In this document: in pieces, positions 54,782 to 63,952 of the stretch
Numbering within the stretch: the first letter of the stretch is position 1
Layout: each line of letters opens with the position of its first letter
NCBI GenBank assembly: GCA_002506755.1
Contig: DAYD01000013.1
Location: forward strand, 86,167 to 150,166
DNA: 64,000 nucleotides
Direction of reading: 5' to 3'
Source: Euryarchaeota archaeon UBA462
GTDB lineage: Archaea > Thermoplasmatota > Poseidoniia > Poseidoniales > Thalassarchaeaceae
The notes under the pieces: model-generated
The model's input: the letters and a program-made list of their open reading frames with translations, nothing else
Told to the model about the DNA's origin: nothing
Databases searched by the model: none
Program-made: the position numbers and the translations under genes

Positions 54782-55753
54782 ATGGGCAGTACTGTGGAAC
54801 AGTCATTGCTGGACGTTTTGTTCGTACTATCTGGCTTTGCATTGTTGATGGGAGGTGGAGAGGGATTAGTACAGGGAGCTACTAGAATATCAGAAAACCT
54901 AAGCGTTTCTCCATTGGTTGTTGGATTCACCGTGGTAGCAGTTGGTACATCCCTGCCAGAACTAGCCGTCGCAATAGCCGCGATAAGTGCTAATACCCCA
55001 GATATTGCCGTTGGAGGTGTTCTAGGCTCTAATGTCGCGAACGTGATGTTGGTCTTGGGAGCAGCAGCCGTATTAGGGGCTAAGTCTGATACAGAAAAAG
55101 GAGTAAAGAGAGATGCTTTGGCGGTATTGGTAGCTACTCTTTTCATGGCAATATTCGTTTATTTTGGAAAAGTTCCCTTTCTAGGAGGTATCGTTATGTT
55201 AGCGTGCCTAGTTGGTTACTATTACTACACTTACTCAGTTGCAATATCGGGGGAAGATGTGTATGAGTTCGAAGACTCATGGCTTCCAAACAAAATGTCC
55301 CTTGCTATCCCGGCCTGTGCTTTGGGCGGTGCAATGATATGGTACGGTGCAGAATTACTTGTCACGGGCTCGACAAATATTGCTGAGACTTTCGGAGTCT
55401 CAGAGGCTGTTATTGGCCTTACAATGGTAGCACTGGGAACTTCTCTTCCCGAACTGGCCGTTACGCTAGTAGCCGGATTCAGAGGGCAAGGAGGGGTTGC
55501 TGTTGGAAACGTACTTGGTTCCAATGTGATGAACATCATGGGAATAATTGGGATCGCAAGCATTGTTGGGAATGGAATTCCTATTGATGTAGAGTTTCAA
55601 AGAGACATCTTAGTAGTGGCGGCAACATCAAGCTTCATAGTGTGGATGCTCATATCTGAGAAGGAGTTCACGAAAAACATTGGAACAATGATGATTCTTA
55701 CTTACCTAGCCTACATTACGTATCTCGGTGGTATTTTAAACGGATTTTTTTAA
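54782..55753 (+). CDS. Ca2+/cation:proton-or-sodium antiporter (CaCA family)
   Basis: About ten helices in two inverted repeats, each with the alpha-repeat motif: VAVGTSLPELAVAIAA ... GSNVANVML in the first and VALGTSLPELAVTLVA ... GSNVMNIMG in the second. These residues bind Na+ and Ca2+. It resembles the YrbG-type antiporters. 323 residues, start ATG 54782. A T8 run overlapping the stop codon (55744-55751) may act as a transcription terminator. Confidence 0.92.
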   Translation: MGSTVEQSLLDVLFVLSGFALLMGGGEGLVQGATRISENLSVSPLVVGFTVVAVGTSLPELAVAIAAISANTPDIAVGGVLGSNVANVMLVLGAAAVLGAKSDTEKGVKRDALAVLVATLFMAIFVYFGKVPFLGGIVMLACLVGYYYYTYSVAISGEDVYEFEDSWLPNKMSLAIPACALGGAMIWYGAELLVTGSTNIAETFGVSEAVIGLTMVALGTSLPELAVTLVAGFRGQGGVAVGNVLGSNVMNIMGIIGIASIVGNGIPIDVEFQRDILVVAATSSFIVWMLISEKEFTKNIGTMMILTYLAYITYLGGILNGFF

Positions 55754-55786
55754 CGGGATAGGTCAGAAAATAGTAGTAGTGATGCT

Positions 55787-56362
55787 ATGCAATGCATAAT
55801 TCTTGCAGCTGGCTCAAGCATCAGACTCGGTAGGGATAAGGCATTAATCGATGTCGGCTCCCAAGCATTAATCAGTTGGATTTCAGGAAGATTGTCTGGT
55901 CGTGTGGACAATATCACGGTAGTGACTAACGAGACGAACTTTGAAGAAATCTCCAAAATAGTTAGTGATGCGATTGTAGTCATAAACTCCGATCCTCACA
56001 AAGGAAGAACGGGGTCTCTCAAAGTAGGGATTGAGAGTATTGATTCCTCTGGTGCAGAGGATTACAGACTGCTCGTTGTTCCCGTAGACCGACCTGGCTT
56101 CTCAGATTCCACTCTTGAGCGTCTAATTTCTTCAGATCAGACCTGCTGCCCAATGAAGGAAGGGAGGGGAGGGCATCCCCTAGCACTGGTTCGCGAAGAT
56201 GTCGAAAAGGTTAGGAAAAGCTCAGCAAACATACCATTGAGAGAAGTAATTGAGGCCAGTAGGTTCGAGGTTTCGGACAGATTTCTAGATCTGAACATAG
56301 ATACTCCGGAAGATTTAGTCAATTTACATGAGAAATTGAAATTGGTAAATAATGAAAATTGA
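55787..56362 (+). CDS. MocA-like molybdenum cofactor nucleotidyltransferase
   Basis: Nucleotidyltransferase of the MobA/MocA type, which attaches CMP or GMP to molybdopterin. N-terminal CIILAAGSSIRLGRDKAL is the NTP-binding signature; later VVPVDRPGFS (metal Asp) and GRGGHPLAL match the family. Together with XdhC and the hydroxylase subunits downstream, a MocA (CTP:molybdopterin) role is likely, since xanthine-dehydrogenase-family enzymes use cytosine dinucleotide cofactor. 191 residues. Confidence 0.8.
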   Translation: MQCIILAAGSSIRLGRDKALIDVGSQALISWISGRLSGRVDNITVVTNETNFEEISKIVSDAIVVINSDPHKGRTGSLKVGIESIDSSGAEDYRLLVVPVDRPGFSDSTLERLISSDQTCCPMKEGRGGHPLALVREDVEKVRKSSANIPLREVIEASRFEVSDRFLDLNIDTPEDLVNLHEKLKLVNNEN

Positions 56363-56470
56363 GATGGCGAATTTCTGATTCTGAGCCCTAAAATGATTGA
56401 ATTTGGCATATCCCATTTAAAAACCACATAATTGGATTATCAGATCATTTTATTCTCCGATGTCAAATGA

Positions 56471-56477
56471 TTTATAC
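56471..56477 (+). promoter_or_regulatory. TATA-like box of the 10-TM exporter gene
   Basis: TTTATAC lies 22-28 bases before ATG 56499, within a 136-base gap after the mocA-like gene; this fits a leaderless start of a new transcript. Confidence 0.5.
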
Positions 56478-56498
56478 AAACTTGGGGTGGAATGACCA

Positions 56499-57707
56499 AT
56501 GCCAACCTCTGCCGAAGTAATTGAAGTGGTAGTCGTTAGTATGCGAGACGCCTTTCTGGCCGTCACTGTGTTTGTTGCAGCGATGGTTCTATTATTCAGT
56601 TGGTTGCAATACATTACCGCCGGACGTTTTGTGGATTTCATCCGATCAAAAAGAAGATGGCAGCCCGTAATTGGGGCTGTAATGGGCATCACTCCTGGTT
56701 GTGGCGGAGCCATTGTAATCATGCCAATGTACACTAGGGGCCTCGTCACCTACGGAACAGTAATCGCTACTCTTATCGCAACTCTCGGAGATGCCGCTTT
56801 TGTCTTAATTGGTGCTGCTATAACGGACTCCTCTTTCGTGGCTCCTGCAGTAGCGGTACACGTCATCTCCTTTCTCACAGGAATCACATGGGGCTACCTA
56901 GTTGATGGATTAGGAATCACCCCCCAGCATCCTTTAGGTGGATTTTTCCTTGCTTCAGAGTTAACAGAGGATTCTGGAATAAGCAAATTAGAGGATTCTG
57001 AAGATGCTCAAATGGTCTTTGATGACCTTGGGAGGGAAAAAGAAAGTGACCCAGGATACTTCCTTCTTCATCAGGGTTACACACTATGGTGGGTGGTTAC
57101 TTCAATTGGATTGGTAATAGCAGTAATGTTACTTGTATGGAGTTCTCAAGATCCCGATTTTAACCTATCATTAGATTATGATCCATTTTCGCTAGATGGC
57201 TTCATTACATGGATTGGTTTGATCGGGACAACTTTGTCAATAATCCTTTACCTATCTCAAAGAACCTGGATTCGTGATGATACCGAAGCTTCAATTGGAG
57301 ACAAATTATACTCTATGAGAGAGACACTAATACACTCCGCAAGTGAAACTGCATTCGTGACATTCTGGGTAATGTCTGCTTACCTAATTTTCGAATTTTC
57401 AATGTTATTCTCTGGGACTAATGAAGCAGAATTAGCAAAGTATGGCGATGGAGTTATTGCAGTTGTGGTTGCTTCATTTATTGGATTGATACCTGGTTGT
57501 GGACCTCAAATAATCGCTATTACCGCCTATACAAAGGACCTGATATCATTCCCGGCTTTGGCCGCGAACGCAATAAGTCAGGATGGAGACGCTCTGTTTC
57601 CGCTTTTGGTAAGGCACAGGTTAGCCAGCCTTTGGGCCACGCTACATACTACTATCCCTGCCCTAATTTTGGGAGTTGCACTTTGGATTCTGGACATATC
57701 ATTCTAA
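56499..57707 (+). CDS. Ten-helix putative metal or oxyanion exporter (ArsP_2-like)
   Basis: A 402-residue membrane protein of the putative 10TM heavy-metal exporter family. Two duplicated halves each carry the PGCG motif: ITPGCGGAIVIMPMYTRG (first half) and LIPGCGPQIIAITAYTKD (second half), followed by similar ATLGDAAF and ISQDGDALFP segments. A cytosolic acidic loop (DSEDAQMVFDDLGREKE) separates the halves. The substrate of this family is not settled (metal cations have been proposed). Its place between a MocA-like and an XdhC gene makes a link to molybdenum or other oxyanion handling worth testing. Confidence 0.75.
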   Translation: MPTSAEVIEVVVVSMRDAFLAVTVFVAAMVLLFSWLQYITAGRFVDFIRSKRRWQPVIGAVMGITPGCGGAIVIMPMYTRGLVTYGTVIATLIATLGDAAFVLIGAAITDSSFVAPAVAVHVISFLTGITWGYLVDGLGITPQHPLGGFFLASELTEDSGISKLEDSEDAQMVFDDLGREKESDPGYFLLHQGYTLWWVVTSIGLVIAVMLLVWSSQDPDFNLSLDYDPFSLDGFITWIGLIGTTLSIILYLSQRTWIRDDTEASIGDKLYSMRETLIHSASETAFVTFWVMSAYLIFEFSMLFSGTNEAELAKYGDGVIAVVVASFIGLIPGCGPQIIAITAYTKDLISFPALAANAISQDGDALFPLLVRHRLASLWATLHTTIPALILGVALWILDISF

Positions 57708-57777
57708 TTGCAATGAAAATCTCAAACACATCCGATAAGTTACACAACTCCAAAGGTTGGCACCCCGACGGAGCCTT

Positions 57778-58617
57778 GTGACTGTCGTAGTTCTTAATTG
57801 GGCCATCAAGAGGGTAGAGGCTGGAGAAAGAGTTGCCATTGCATCGGTTATTAGCGCTAGGGGCAGCGTTCCTGGAAAACCAGGAGCGAGACTAGCAATT
57901 AGCTCTTCAGGAGAAAAGTTTGGAACTATTGGTGGTGCAGGATTGGAATTAACAGTTGAGAAGGAACTTCAAGATCTTCTTTCCCAAGATTTCTCTGACC
58001 TAAGGAAAATAGGAGGTAAAGTTGAGGCATTTGTGTTGAACAGGGATGGTAAAGGAAAAGAGGCACCTGCCCTCGACAGTCTATGCGGAGGTCGAGTGAC
58101 AGTGGCTATGGAAGTGATCAATCCCCGTCCTCACATCCTGATTGCAGGCGGAGGGCATGTTGGTCTTTCGATTGCAAGAGTCTGTGATTCTCTGGAATGG
58201 CAATATAGCGTATTCGATATCAGGGAGGAATACTGTAATGAGCAGCGATATCCAAACGCTGAGGGTAAATTCTGCTCATCCGTCGAGGATTTTCTAAATA
58301 GCGAAAGCAAGGAATCATTATCTCGTTTCTCGGACATCCTACTATTGAGTCATGACTGGTCAATCGATGAAGAAATGCTAGTAGCATTACTCCAAGTCTG
58401 CCAAGATGGAAAAAGACCCCGGATTGGGGCTATTGGATCAAAGAAGAAATGGTCTGCCTTCAAGAAGAAGGCTATTGAAAGTGGGGTAGAGAAATGGCTG
58501 ATTGACTCTGTCAGGTGCCCTATTGGACTAGACATAGGAGCAGACACTCCCGAAGAAATTGCAATTGCGGTTTGTGCAGAGGTTTTATCCATCGAAAGGA
58601 AGAACGCATCTACCTAA
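57778..58617 (+). CDS. xdhC: XdhC/CoxI family molybdenum cofactor chaperone
   Basis: Protein that loads sulfurated molybdopterin into xanthine-dehydrogenase-type enzymes. N-terminal ASVISARGSVPGKPGARL and GTIGGAGLE match the XdhC_CoxI domain, and a Rossmann-type NAD-binding domain (HILIAGGGHVGLSIARVCD) follows, with IGSKKKWSAFKKK and CPIGLDIGADTPEEIA at the end. GTG 57778 (MTVVVLNWAIK) is my preferred start; TTG 57757 adds seven residues. 279-286 residues. Acts with the Mo-hydroxylase subunits at 60597-64000. Confidence 0.88.
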   Translation: MTVVVLNWAIKRVEAGERVAIASVISARGSVPGKPGARLAISSSGEKFGTIGGAGLELTVEKELQDLLSQDFSDLRKIGGKVEAFVLNRDGKGKEAPALDSLCGGRVTVAMEVINPRPHILIAGGGHVGLSIARVCDSLEWQYSVFDIREEYCNEQRYPNAEGKFCSSVEDFLNSESKESLSRFSDILLLSHDWSIDEEMLVALLQVCQDGKRPRIGAIGSKKKWSAFKKKAIESGVEKWLIDSVRCPIGLDIGADTPEEIAIAVCAEVLSIERKNAST

Positions 58618-58648
58618 GTATCAAATTAGTTGTTAAATTCGGAGGGTT

Positions 58649-59860
58649 GTGAAGGTCCTGACGACTCTAGTCTCTATACTGGTCATTTCCGCGAGCTTAG
58701 CTGGTTGTATAGCTGAAAACGACGGAGAGCCAGATCAGCTTGTGGTGGAGGACCTTTTCGGAGCATTTAGCGTAGTTGCACCAATAGATACAGGAATCAA
58801 CGTATACCATAATCACTTTTCGATGAATGATTCATACCCCCAGTGGCTACTAGATGGGTTGGGAGTGAACATGGTATGTGAGATTTCAAAAAACGGTACG
58901 TGGCAAGAGAGATATGAAGCTGATCGGGAGGATTGCTGGGACCAGATAGGAGTAGGTGATATCGTGTGGTTCAAAGGATCCAGAATAATAGGGACTACTC
59001 CTGAAGACAATACTGAAATACCAATCCTCGACGATCCAAGTGATGGTCACGGAACTGCCGTAACCGGGGCAGTTATTGACGCCAATCCAGATGCTGTAAT
59101 TTTCTTTGTTGAGGGCTTCAGCGACGCTGCCGTTCTCGCGGCTGCATATCAACCTCTAGTTGATGTGATTTCCACTTCGTTCGGCCCCATAGGATCCATC
59201 CCAGTTCCAGGGATTGAAGACGCAACAAGGGTTGCGGTTGTAGAAAATGGCAAAATTCACACTGGGGCAGCAGACAACACTCCCTCGCCGGCAGTACAAG
59301 ACTCGACTGCTGGACCACCTTGGTCAATAGGGATATCGGGTTATGCAGAGGAGGACGACGATCAGAAAGAAACCATGAGCGGATCATATCCCGATATCGC
59401 TGCAGATTGGACCCAAGAATTGCCAAATCACGACGACATAGACGGCTATCATACAACCTCGGGTACTTCTTTCGCCACTCCTCGTACCGCGGGAATTCTA
59501 AGCTTGGTCCTGACCAGTCTTAGAGATTATAGCGGAGATATGGGTTCAGGGGCATTTGGAGACAGAGAAGGCCTGTTAGTGAACGGAACTAATCTCTCAA
59601 TAACCAATGACGATATCAGAGACTCACTGAACCTATCTGCTTGGTATCCTAGCTTTTCAACCTGGAATCCAAGTTCTGGTACGTTGCCAATATCGCCAGT
59701 TGCCCCATGCACTCAAGTGGGATGGGGTGTGGTAAATATGTCAAATGCAGACCCAATGATTCAACATTTGATAGGAAATTCAGTAATGCCCCAACGTCCC
59801 AGCGATGTAGTTGCCTGCATGGAGGCCAATCAAGCCATTCGTGAGGCTTATTGGGGCTAA
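58649..59860 (+). CDS. Lipoprotein with divergent subtilisin (S8) fold
   Basis: A 403-residue lipoprotein with a signal and lipobox (SASLAGC, Cys about residue 20). The triad is recognisable: PIDTGINVYHNHF (Asp), DPSDGHGTAVTGAVI (His) and TTSGTSFATPRTAG (Ser); the GAADNTPSP stretch takes the oxyanion place. The length and the lack of a clear propeptide differ from the two other S8 proteins in the window. Start GTG 58649 with GGAGGG directly upstream. It sits between xdhC and the HTH regulator, so it may be unrelated to the hydroxylase or be an accessory processing enzyme. Confidence 0.8.
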   Translation: MKVLTTLVSILVISASLAGCIAENDGEPDQLVVEDLFGAFSVVAPIDTGINVYHNHFSMNDSYPQWLLDGLGVNMVCEISKNGTWQERYEADREDCWDQIGVGDIVWFKGSRIIGTTPEDNTEIPILDDPSDGHGTAVTGAVIDANPDAVIFFVEGFSDAAVLAAAYQPLVDVISTSFGPIGSIPVPGIEDATRVAVVENGKIHTGAADNTPSPAVQDSTAGPPWSIGISGYAEEDDDQKETMSGSYPDIAADWTQELPNHDDIDGYHTTSGTSFATPRTAGILSLVLTSLRDYSGDMGSGAFGDREGLLVNGTNLSITNDDIRDSLNLSAWYPSFSTWNPSSGTLPISPVAPCTQVGWGVVNMSNADPMIQHLIGNSVMPQRPSDVVACMEANQAIREAYWG

Positions 59861-59901
59861 TATCGACCAATGTTCAATATCACCGAGCTATTCGGAGGCA
59901 C

Positions 59902-60555
59902 ATGAGGAAGGTCCTACTCAGGTGGAAATTTAGCTCACTCAGGGGAATCAAAGAAATCGATGCTTTGATGGATATTTGCGATAGAATCGAGGTACTTGGC
60001 CACCTTTCATTGGGTCCAGATGGTGTCACACAATTGACGGAGGTGAAACTGAAGGAAGGAAGAGAACTTGCAGAAATATCCGATCTAAGCAGCTTCGCAG
60101 TTCTGGAGAAGCATGAGGAGAACAATGAAGGAATTTTAGCTAGTATTCACTGCACACACAGCTTAGCAGCCGCTGCAATAGAACTTTCCAACATCTATGT
60201 TTACCCCCCGTATGCAATAGATTCTGTCAATGGTTTGGAATTGAGGATATACGGTCTTTCTGACTCGATAAGCAGTTTTCTAACTCAGCTTAGAATGGTC
60301 ATGCCCCCCGACAGCATCAGTGTTCAGATGTTTAAGAACACGCAAACCTCGGAATATGATTTCTTGACAAAAAAGCAAATGGAAGTCCTCGAATTAGCTG
60401 TGAACAGAGGATATTATGACGAAGGGACAGATATCACCCTCAAGGAGCTGGCCGATGAGATGGATATCGCAAGGAGCACAATTGGTGAGCACCTCAAGAG
60501 GGCAGAATCAGAGGTTCTAAAGAGGGCCGTTGGGGAATTCCCCCCTATTCGTTGA
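59902..60555 (+). CDS. Bacterio-opsin-activator-type HTH transcription regulator
   Basis: A transcription factor with a C-terminal HTH_10 domain: FLTKKQMEVLELAVNRGYYD, then ITLKELADEMDIARSTIGEHLKRAE, the sequence pattern of archaeal Bat-like regulators. The N-terminal about 150 residues form an unnamed sensor-like domain, perhaps binding a small ligand. ATG 59902 with GGAGG just upstream is preferred over ATG 59851, which lies in the preceding gene. It lies 41 bases before the hydroxylase small subunit, on the same strand, and may control it. Confidence 0.82.
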   Translation: MRKVLLRWKFSSLRGIKEIDALMDICDRIEVLGHLSLGPDGVTQLTEVKLKEGRELAEISDLSSFAVLEKHEENNEGILASIHCTHSLAAAAIELSNIYVYPPYAIDSVNGLELRIYGLSDSISSFLTQLRMVMPPDSISVQMFKNTQTSEYDFLTKKQMEVLELAVNRGYYDEGTDITLKELADEMDIARSTIGEHLKRAESEVLKRAVGEFPPIR

Positions 60556-60596
60556 CGAACCGAATGCTCAAAGGATGACTCCGACTGGTCCGACTA

Positions 60597-61169
60597 ATGG
60601 TGCAGTACCGACTTCCCATGCTGCCACATCCCGAAGAGATAGAATGGACAGCAGAAGTAAACGGAGCTGAGACCACACTCCACATAGAGAATAACGCTGT
60701 TTTGTTAGACGTACTTAGGGAAAAAGCCGGGAGCCTTGGAACCAAGAGAGGATGTGACATGGGGACCTGTGGCTGCTGTTCAGTACTAATTGACGGTGAT
60801 CCACGACTATCCTGTTTAACCCTGGCATCAGAGGCCGATGGAACTAGTATTACCACGGTGGAAGGCCTTTCGGATGGCCATCACCTACACCCAATACAAC
60901 AGACTTTCACTGAGTTTGGAGGAAGCCAGTGCGGATTCTGCACCCCTGGATTTCTAGTTGTTATTTCTGCACTCCTTTCCGAGAATAGCTCTCCTTCGGA
61001 TGAAGAGATAAAATCCGCAATAGAGGGGAATCTTTGTAGATGCACAGGTTTTCAACAAATTGTAGACTCGGTTAGAGCCGCCTCGGATATCTTGGTAGCA
61101 GGAGACAGAGTAGAAGACTCAACCTCTGCTAAGAGCGATCCTCACCCAGGATTTGGAGAGGAGGTTTGA
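60597..61169 (+). CDS. Molybdenum hydroxylase small subunit, 2 x [2Fe-2S]
   Basis: Iron-sulfur subunit of the xanthine dehydrogenase/CO dehydrogenase family. N-terminal plant-type cluster: CDMGTCGCCSVLIDG with a fourth Cys in LSCLTL; C-terminal cluster: CGFCTPGF and NLCRCTGFQQI. An extra Cys sits beside the third ligand of the first cluster. 190 residues; the last 35 are a charged tail. Start ATG 60597 (or 60618). Its stop overlaps the TTG region of the large subunit. Confidence 0.93.
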   Translation: MVQYRLPMLPHPEEIEWTAEVNGAETTLHIENNAVLLDVLREKAGSLGTKRGCDMGTCGCCSVLIDGDPRLSCLTLASEADGTSITTVEGLSDGHHLHPIQQTFTEFGGSQCGFCTPGFLVVISALLSENSSPSDEEIKSAIEGNLCRCTGFQQIVDSVRAASDILVAGDRVEDSTSAKSDPHPGFGEEV

Positions 61170-61171
61170 TT

Positions 61172-63952
61172 TTGACTGAAAAGGAAAAGGAAATGGTCGG
61201 CTACAAACAACAGCCAGGAAAATTGCCATTTTCCAAACCTGGATCAGGCGGAAAGAATAGTTTTTCTAAGCCAATTGAGGAGAATATGATACCATCTTCT
61301 CAAGGAGGGAAACTCAAGCAACCCTGGGGTCCGCACAGGCATGACTCTCTAGTAAGTGGACAGGTAATTGGTAAAGATACGGCGCTAGTAGACAGTAATT
61401 GGAAGGTCACAGGACAGGCTCACTATGGAGACGACGTTAGGATAAAAGGAGAATTAATTGGCAGGATTGTACGATCTCCCCACCACTATGCTAGAGTTAT
61501 CTCGATTGATTGCTCCAGAGCTCTGAAGCTACCGGGGGTTGTTGCCGTAGCAACCGGGGCCGACGCTAACAACAAATTTGGGGTCCTCCCTGTGACAAAG
61601 GATGAACATGCGATGGCGGTTGACAAGGTTAGGCATGCTGGTGACCTTGTAGCGTGCGTAGCAGCCGAAGACGAGGCCACCGCAAGAGAGGCGGAGAGAC
61701 TAATTGAGGTCGAGTACGAAATACTCGATTCAATTCATGACATGAGGGACGGTCTGAAGGATAGTTTTGAACCGATTCACGATCGAGGGAAGTATCACAT
61801 TGGAGAGTCAAATGTCCAAAAGCGAGTGTTCCAGGAGTTTGGAGACGTTTCGGGGATGCTCAGCAGTTCTGTGGCTAGCTACAAAGAGGACTGGGTCTTC
61901 GCTGGGGTAAACCATGCATTTACTGAACCACATGCAGTAGTGGCTCATTGGGACCCCACAGGGAGGCTGACACTATACACCCCCCAACAAGTTCCTCATT
62001 ACGTCCATAGGGCACTAGCCGATGTTCTCGAAATCCCTATGCATCAAATAAACGTACACCGGACATTTGTTGGTGGTGGCTTCGGAGGAAAATCGGACCC
62101 ATTTCCTCATGAAATGTGTGCCGCAATTCTGGCTCGAAAATCTGGGAGACCAGTTAGATTAACGTTCGATAGAGAAGAGGTATACTGGGTAAATAGGGGA
62201 CGCCACCCATCTAGGATAGAAATGAATCTTCACGCAGATGAGGAAGGAAGGATTTGTGGCATAGAAACAGATGCTCTGATTGACGGTGGGGCCTTTGCAT
62301 CATTCGGGCATGTGACTACGTATTACAACGGAGTTTTGCACACTGCACCATATGAGATCGGGTCTTTCCACTATACCGGAGCTAGAGTTTGGACAAACAA
62401 GCCAGCTAGTGGGGCGATGAGAGGGCATGGAGCGGTCAACTCAAGATGTGCAGTAGAAGTCGGGCTAGACCACCTAGCAGAGCAGCTTTCCGTCGATCCT
62501 ATTTCACTTCGCCTTGCTAATCTACTCCCTCCCCACTCTTCGACGATCACCGGATTCAGGGTGACTAGCATTGGGATGAGAGAGTGCCTGGAAAGAGTGA
62601 GGCAGGAAAGTGGTTGGACAAAAAAATTCAGAAGGCTTCCATTAGGGAAAGGGATAGGTGTTGGTTGTGGCTTCTTCATATCTGGAAGCGGCCTTCCAAT
62701 TCACTGGGACCCTAATAAGTTCCCGCACGCCACAGTTCATCTCAAGATTGACATGGATGGAGGCGTTACAGTGCACACTGGTGCCGCCGAAATCGGACAG
62801 GGATCAGACACAGTTGTGGCTCAGTCAGTGGCCGAAGTACTTGGTCTGCCACTTGACATGATAAGGATAAAATCCAGGGAATCAGATACATCCCCTGTCG
62901 ATCTGGGTTCTTACTCTTCACGAGTCACCTTCATGAATGCAAACGCTGCAATTTCTGCTGCCATGGATATCCGGAACAATCTCATTGATGCGACCGCGCA
63001 AATCACTAATTCGGATAAACAGGGTCTTGTTATCGGGGATAGAAGAATTTTCCAGAAATCAGACCCATCAGTGGGAGTATCATATTTGGAGGCTCTTCAC
63101 AAAGCTCAGGAAGATAGAGGTGCCCTAATTTCTTCTGGCGCATATAGGACACCACCTATGGGTAAAACCCACAAAGGAGCCGCAGCAGGACTCGCTCCCG
63201 CATACTCCTTCTCAGCATATGCGGCTGAGGTCACGGTTGATGTCGAGACCGGCCAAATCAATGTGGAGAAAGTCTGGGCTGCTCATGATTGCGGAAAAGC
63301 GCTTAACCCCCTAGCAGTTAAGGGCCAAATAATCGGCTCATGCCATATGGGGATGGGGCAGGTATTGTCCGAAGAAATGCGATACAGCAGAAATGGAAGC
63401 CTCCTAAATCCCGATTTGCTAGATTACAAAATACCCAGTGTCCACGAGATGCCTGAAGTGACTCCAATCATCGTGGAATCAAATGACCCTGAGGGTCCGT
63501 TTGGAGCCAAAGAGGCTGGTGAAGGGCCCCTTTTGCCAATACTTCCCGCGGTCTGCAATGCTGTTTACGATGCAATAGGGGTCCGGCCATCAGAACTCCC
63601 TCTCACTCCAGAGAAGGTGTTCAAACTAATAGAGAAAAGATGCAAATCAGAAGGAATACTCGACCCTCTGCATCTTTCTCCTCCTTCTCTAAATTACTCA
63701 GATTTACAGACAACACTTGAGAATAGGGCCAGTGAGCACTCCACTAGAGACATTTCAAGAAGATTAAATGAAGAAAGAAGCGAATATTACAATGGTGCTC
63801 TCTTTGGATTGGATCCTTCGATACCTCCGGATCAGTCTGATCCGAGTTGGGCAGTCAGAGTTACTCCTGACCAATCATATCTCGATGACCCAAGACTTGC
63901 TGGTTCGGCATGGAAACACACCGAGAGGAGGAAAAGGGGTGAAGAGAAATGA
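61172..63952 (+). CDS. Molybdenum hydroxylase large (molybdopterin-binding) subunit
   Basis: Catalytic subunit of a xanthine dehydrogenase/aldehyde oxidase family enzyme. Motifs: TFVGGGFGGKSDPFPHE, GAMRGHGAVNSRCAVE (about residue 415), the Mo-cofactor segment IGQGSDTVVAQSVAE and the active-site Glu in FGAKEAGEGP near the C-terminus. The active-site loop is not the AYxCSFR of form-I CO dehydrogenase. The N-terminus (about 70 residues) and the C-terminal about 110 residues are extra. TTG 61172 is chosen since GAGGAGG lies 7 bases before it; TTG 61166 overlaps the previous stop. Substrate unknown. Confidence 0.92.
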   Translation: MTEKEKEMVGYKQQPGKLPFSKPGSGGKNSFSKPIEENMIPSSQGGKLKQPWGPHRHDSLVSGQVIGKDTALVDSNWKVTGQAHYGDDVRIKGELIGRIVRSPHHYARVISIDCSRALKLPGVVAVATGADANNKFGVLPVTKDEHAMAVDKVRHAGDLVACVAAEDEATAREAERLIEVEYEILDSIHDMRDGLKDSFEPIHDRGKYHIGESNVQKRVFQEFGDVSGMLSSSVASYKEDWVFAGVNHAFTEPHAVVAHWDPTGRLTLYTPQQVPHYVHRALADVLEIPMHQINVHRTFVGGGFGGKSDPFPHEMCAAILARKSGRPVRLTFDREEVYWVNRGRHPSRIEMNLHADEEGRICGIETDALIDGGAFASFGHVTTYYNGVLHTAPYEIGSFHYTGARVWTNKPASGAMRGHGAVNSRCAVEVGLDHLAEQLSVDPISLRLANLLPPHSSTITGFRVTSIGMRECLERVRQESGWTKKFRRLPLGKGIGVGCGFFISGSGLPIHWDPNKFPHATVHLKIDMDGGVTVHTGAAEIGQGSDTVVAQSVAEVLGLPLDMIRIKSRESDTSPVDLGSYSSRVTFMNANAAISAAMDIRNNLIDATAQITNSDKQGLVIGDRRIFQKSDPSVGVSYLEALHKAQEDRGALISSGAYRTPPMGKTHKGAAAGLAPAYSFSAYAAEVTVDVETGQINVEKVWAAHDCGKALNPLAVKGQIIGSCHMGMGQVLSEEMRYSRNGSLLNPDLLDYKIPSVHEMPEVTPIIVESNDPEGPFGAKEAGEGPLLPILPAVCNAVYDAIGVRPSELPLTPEKVFKLIEKRCKSEGILDPLHLSPPSLNYSDLQTTLENRASEHSTRDISRRLNEERSEYYNGALFGLDPSIPPDQSDPSWAVRVTPDQSYLDDPRLAGSAWKHTERRKRGEEK

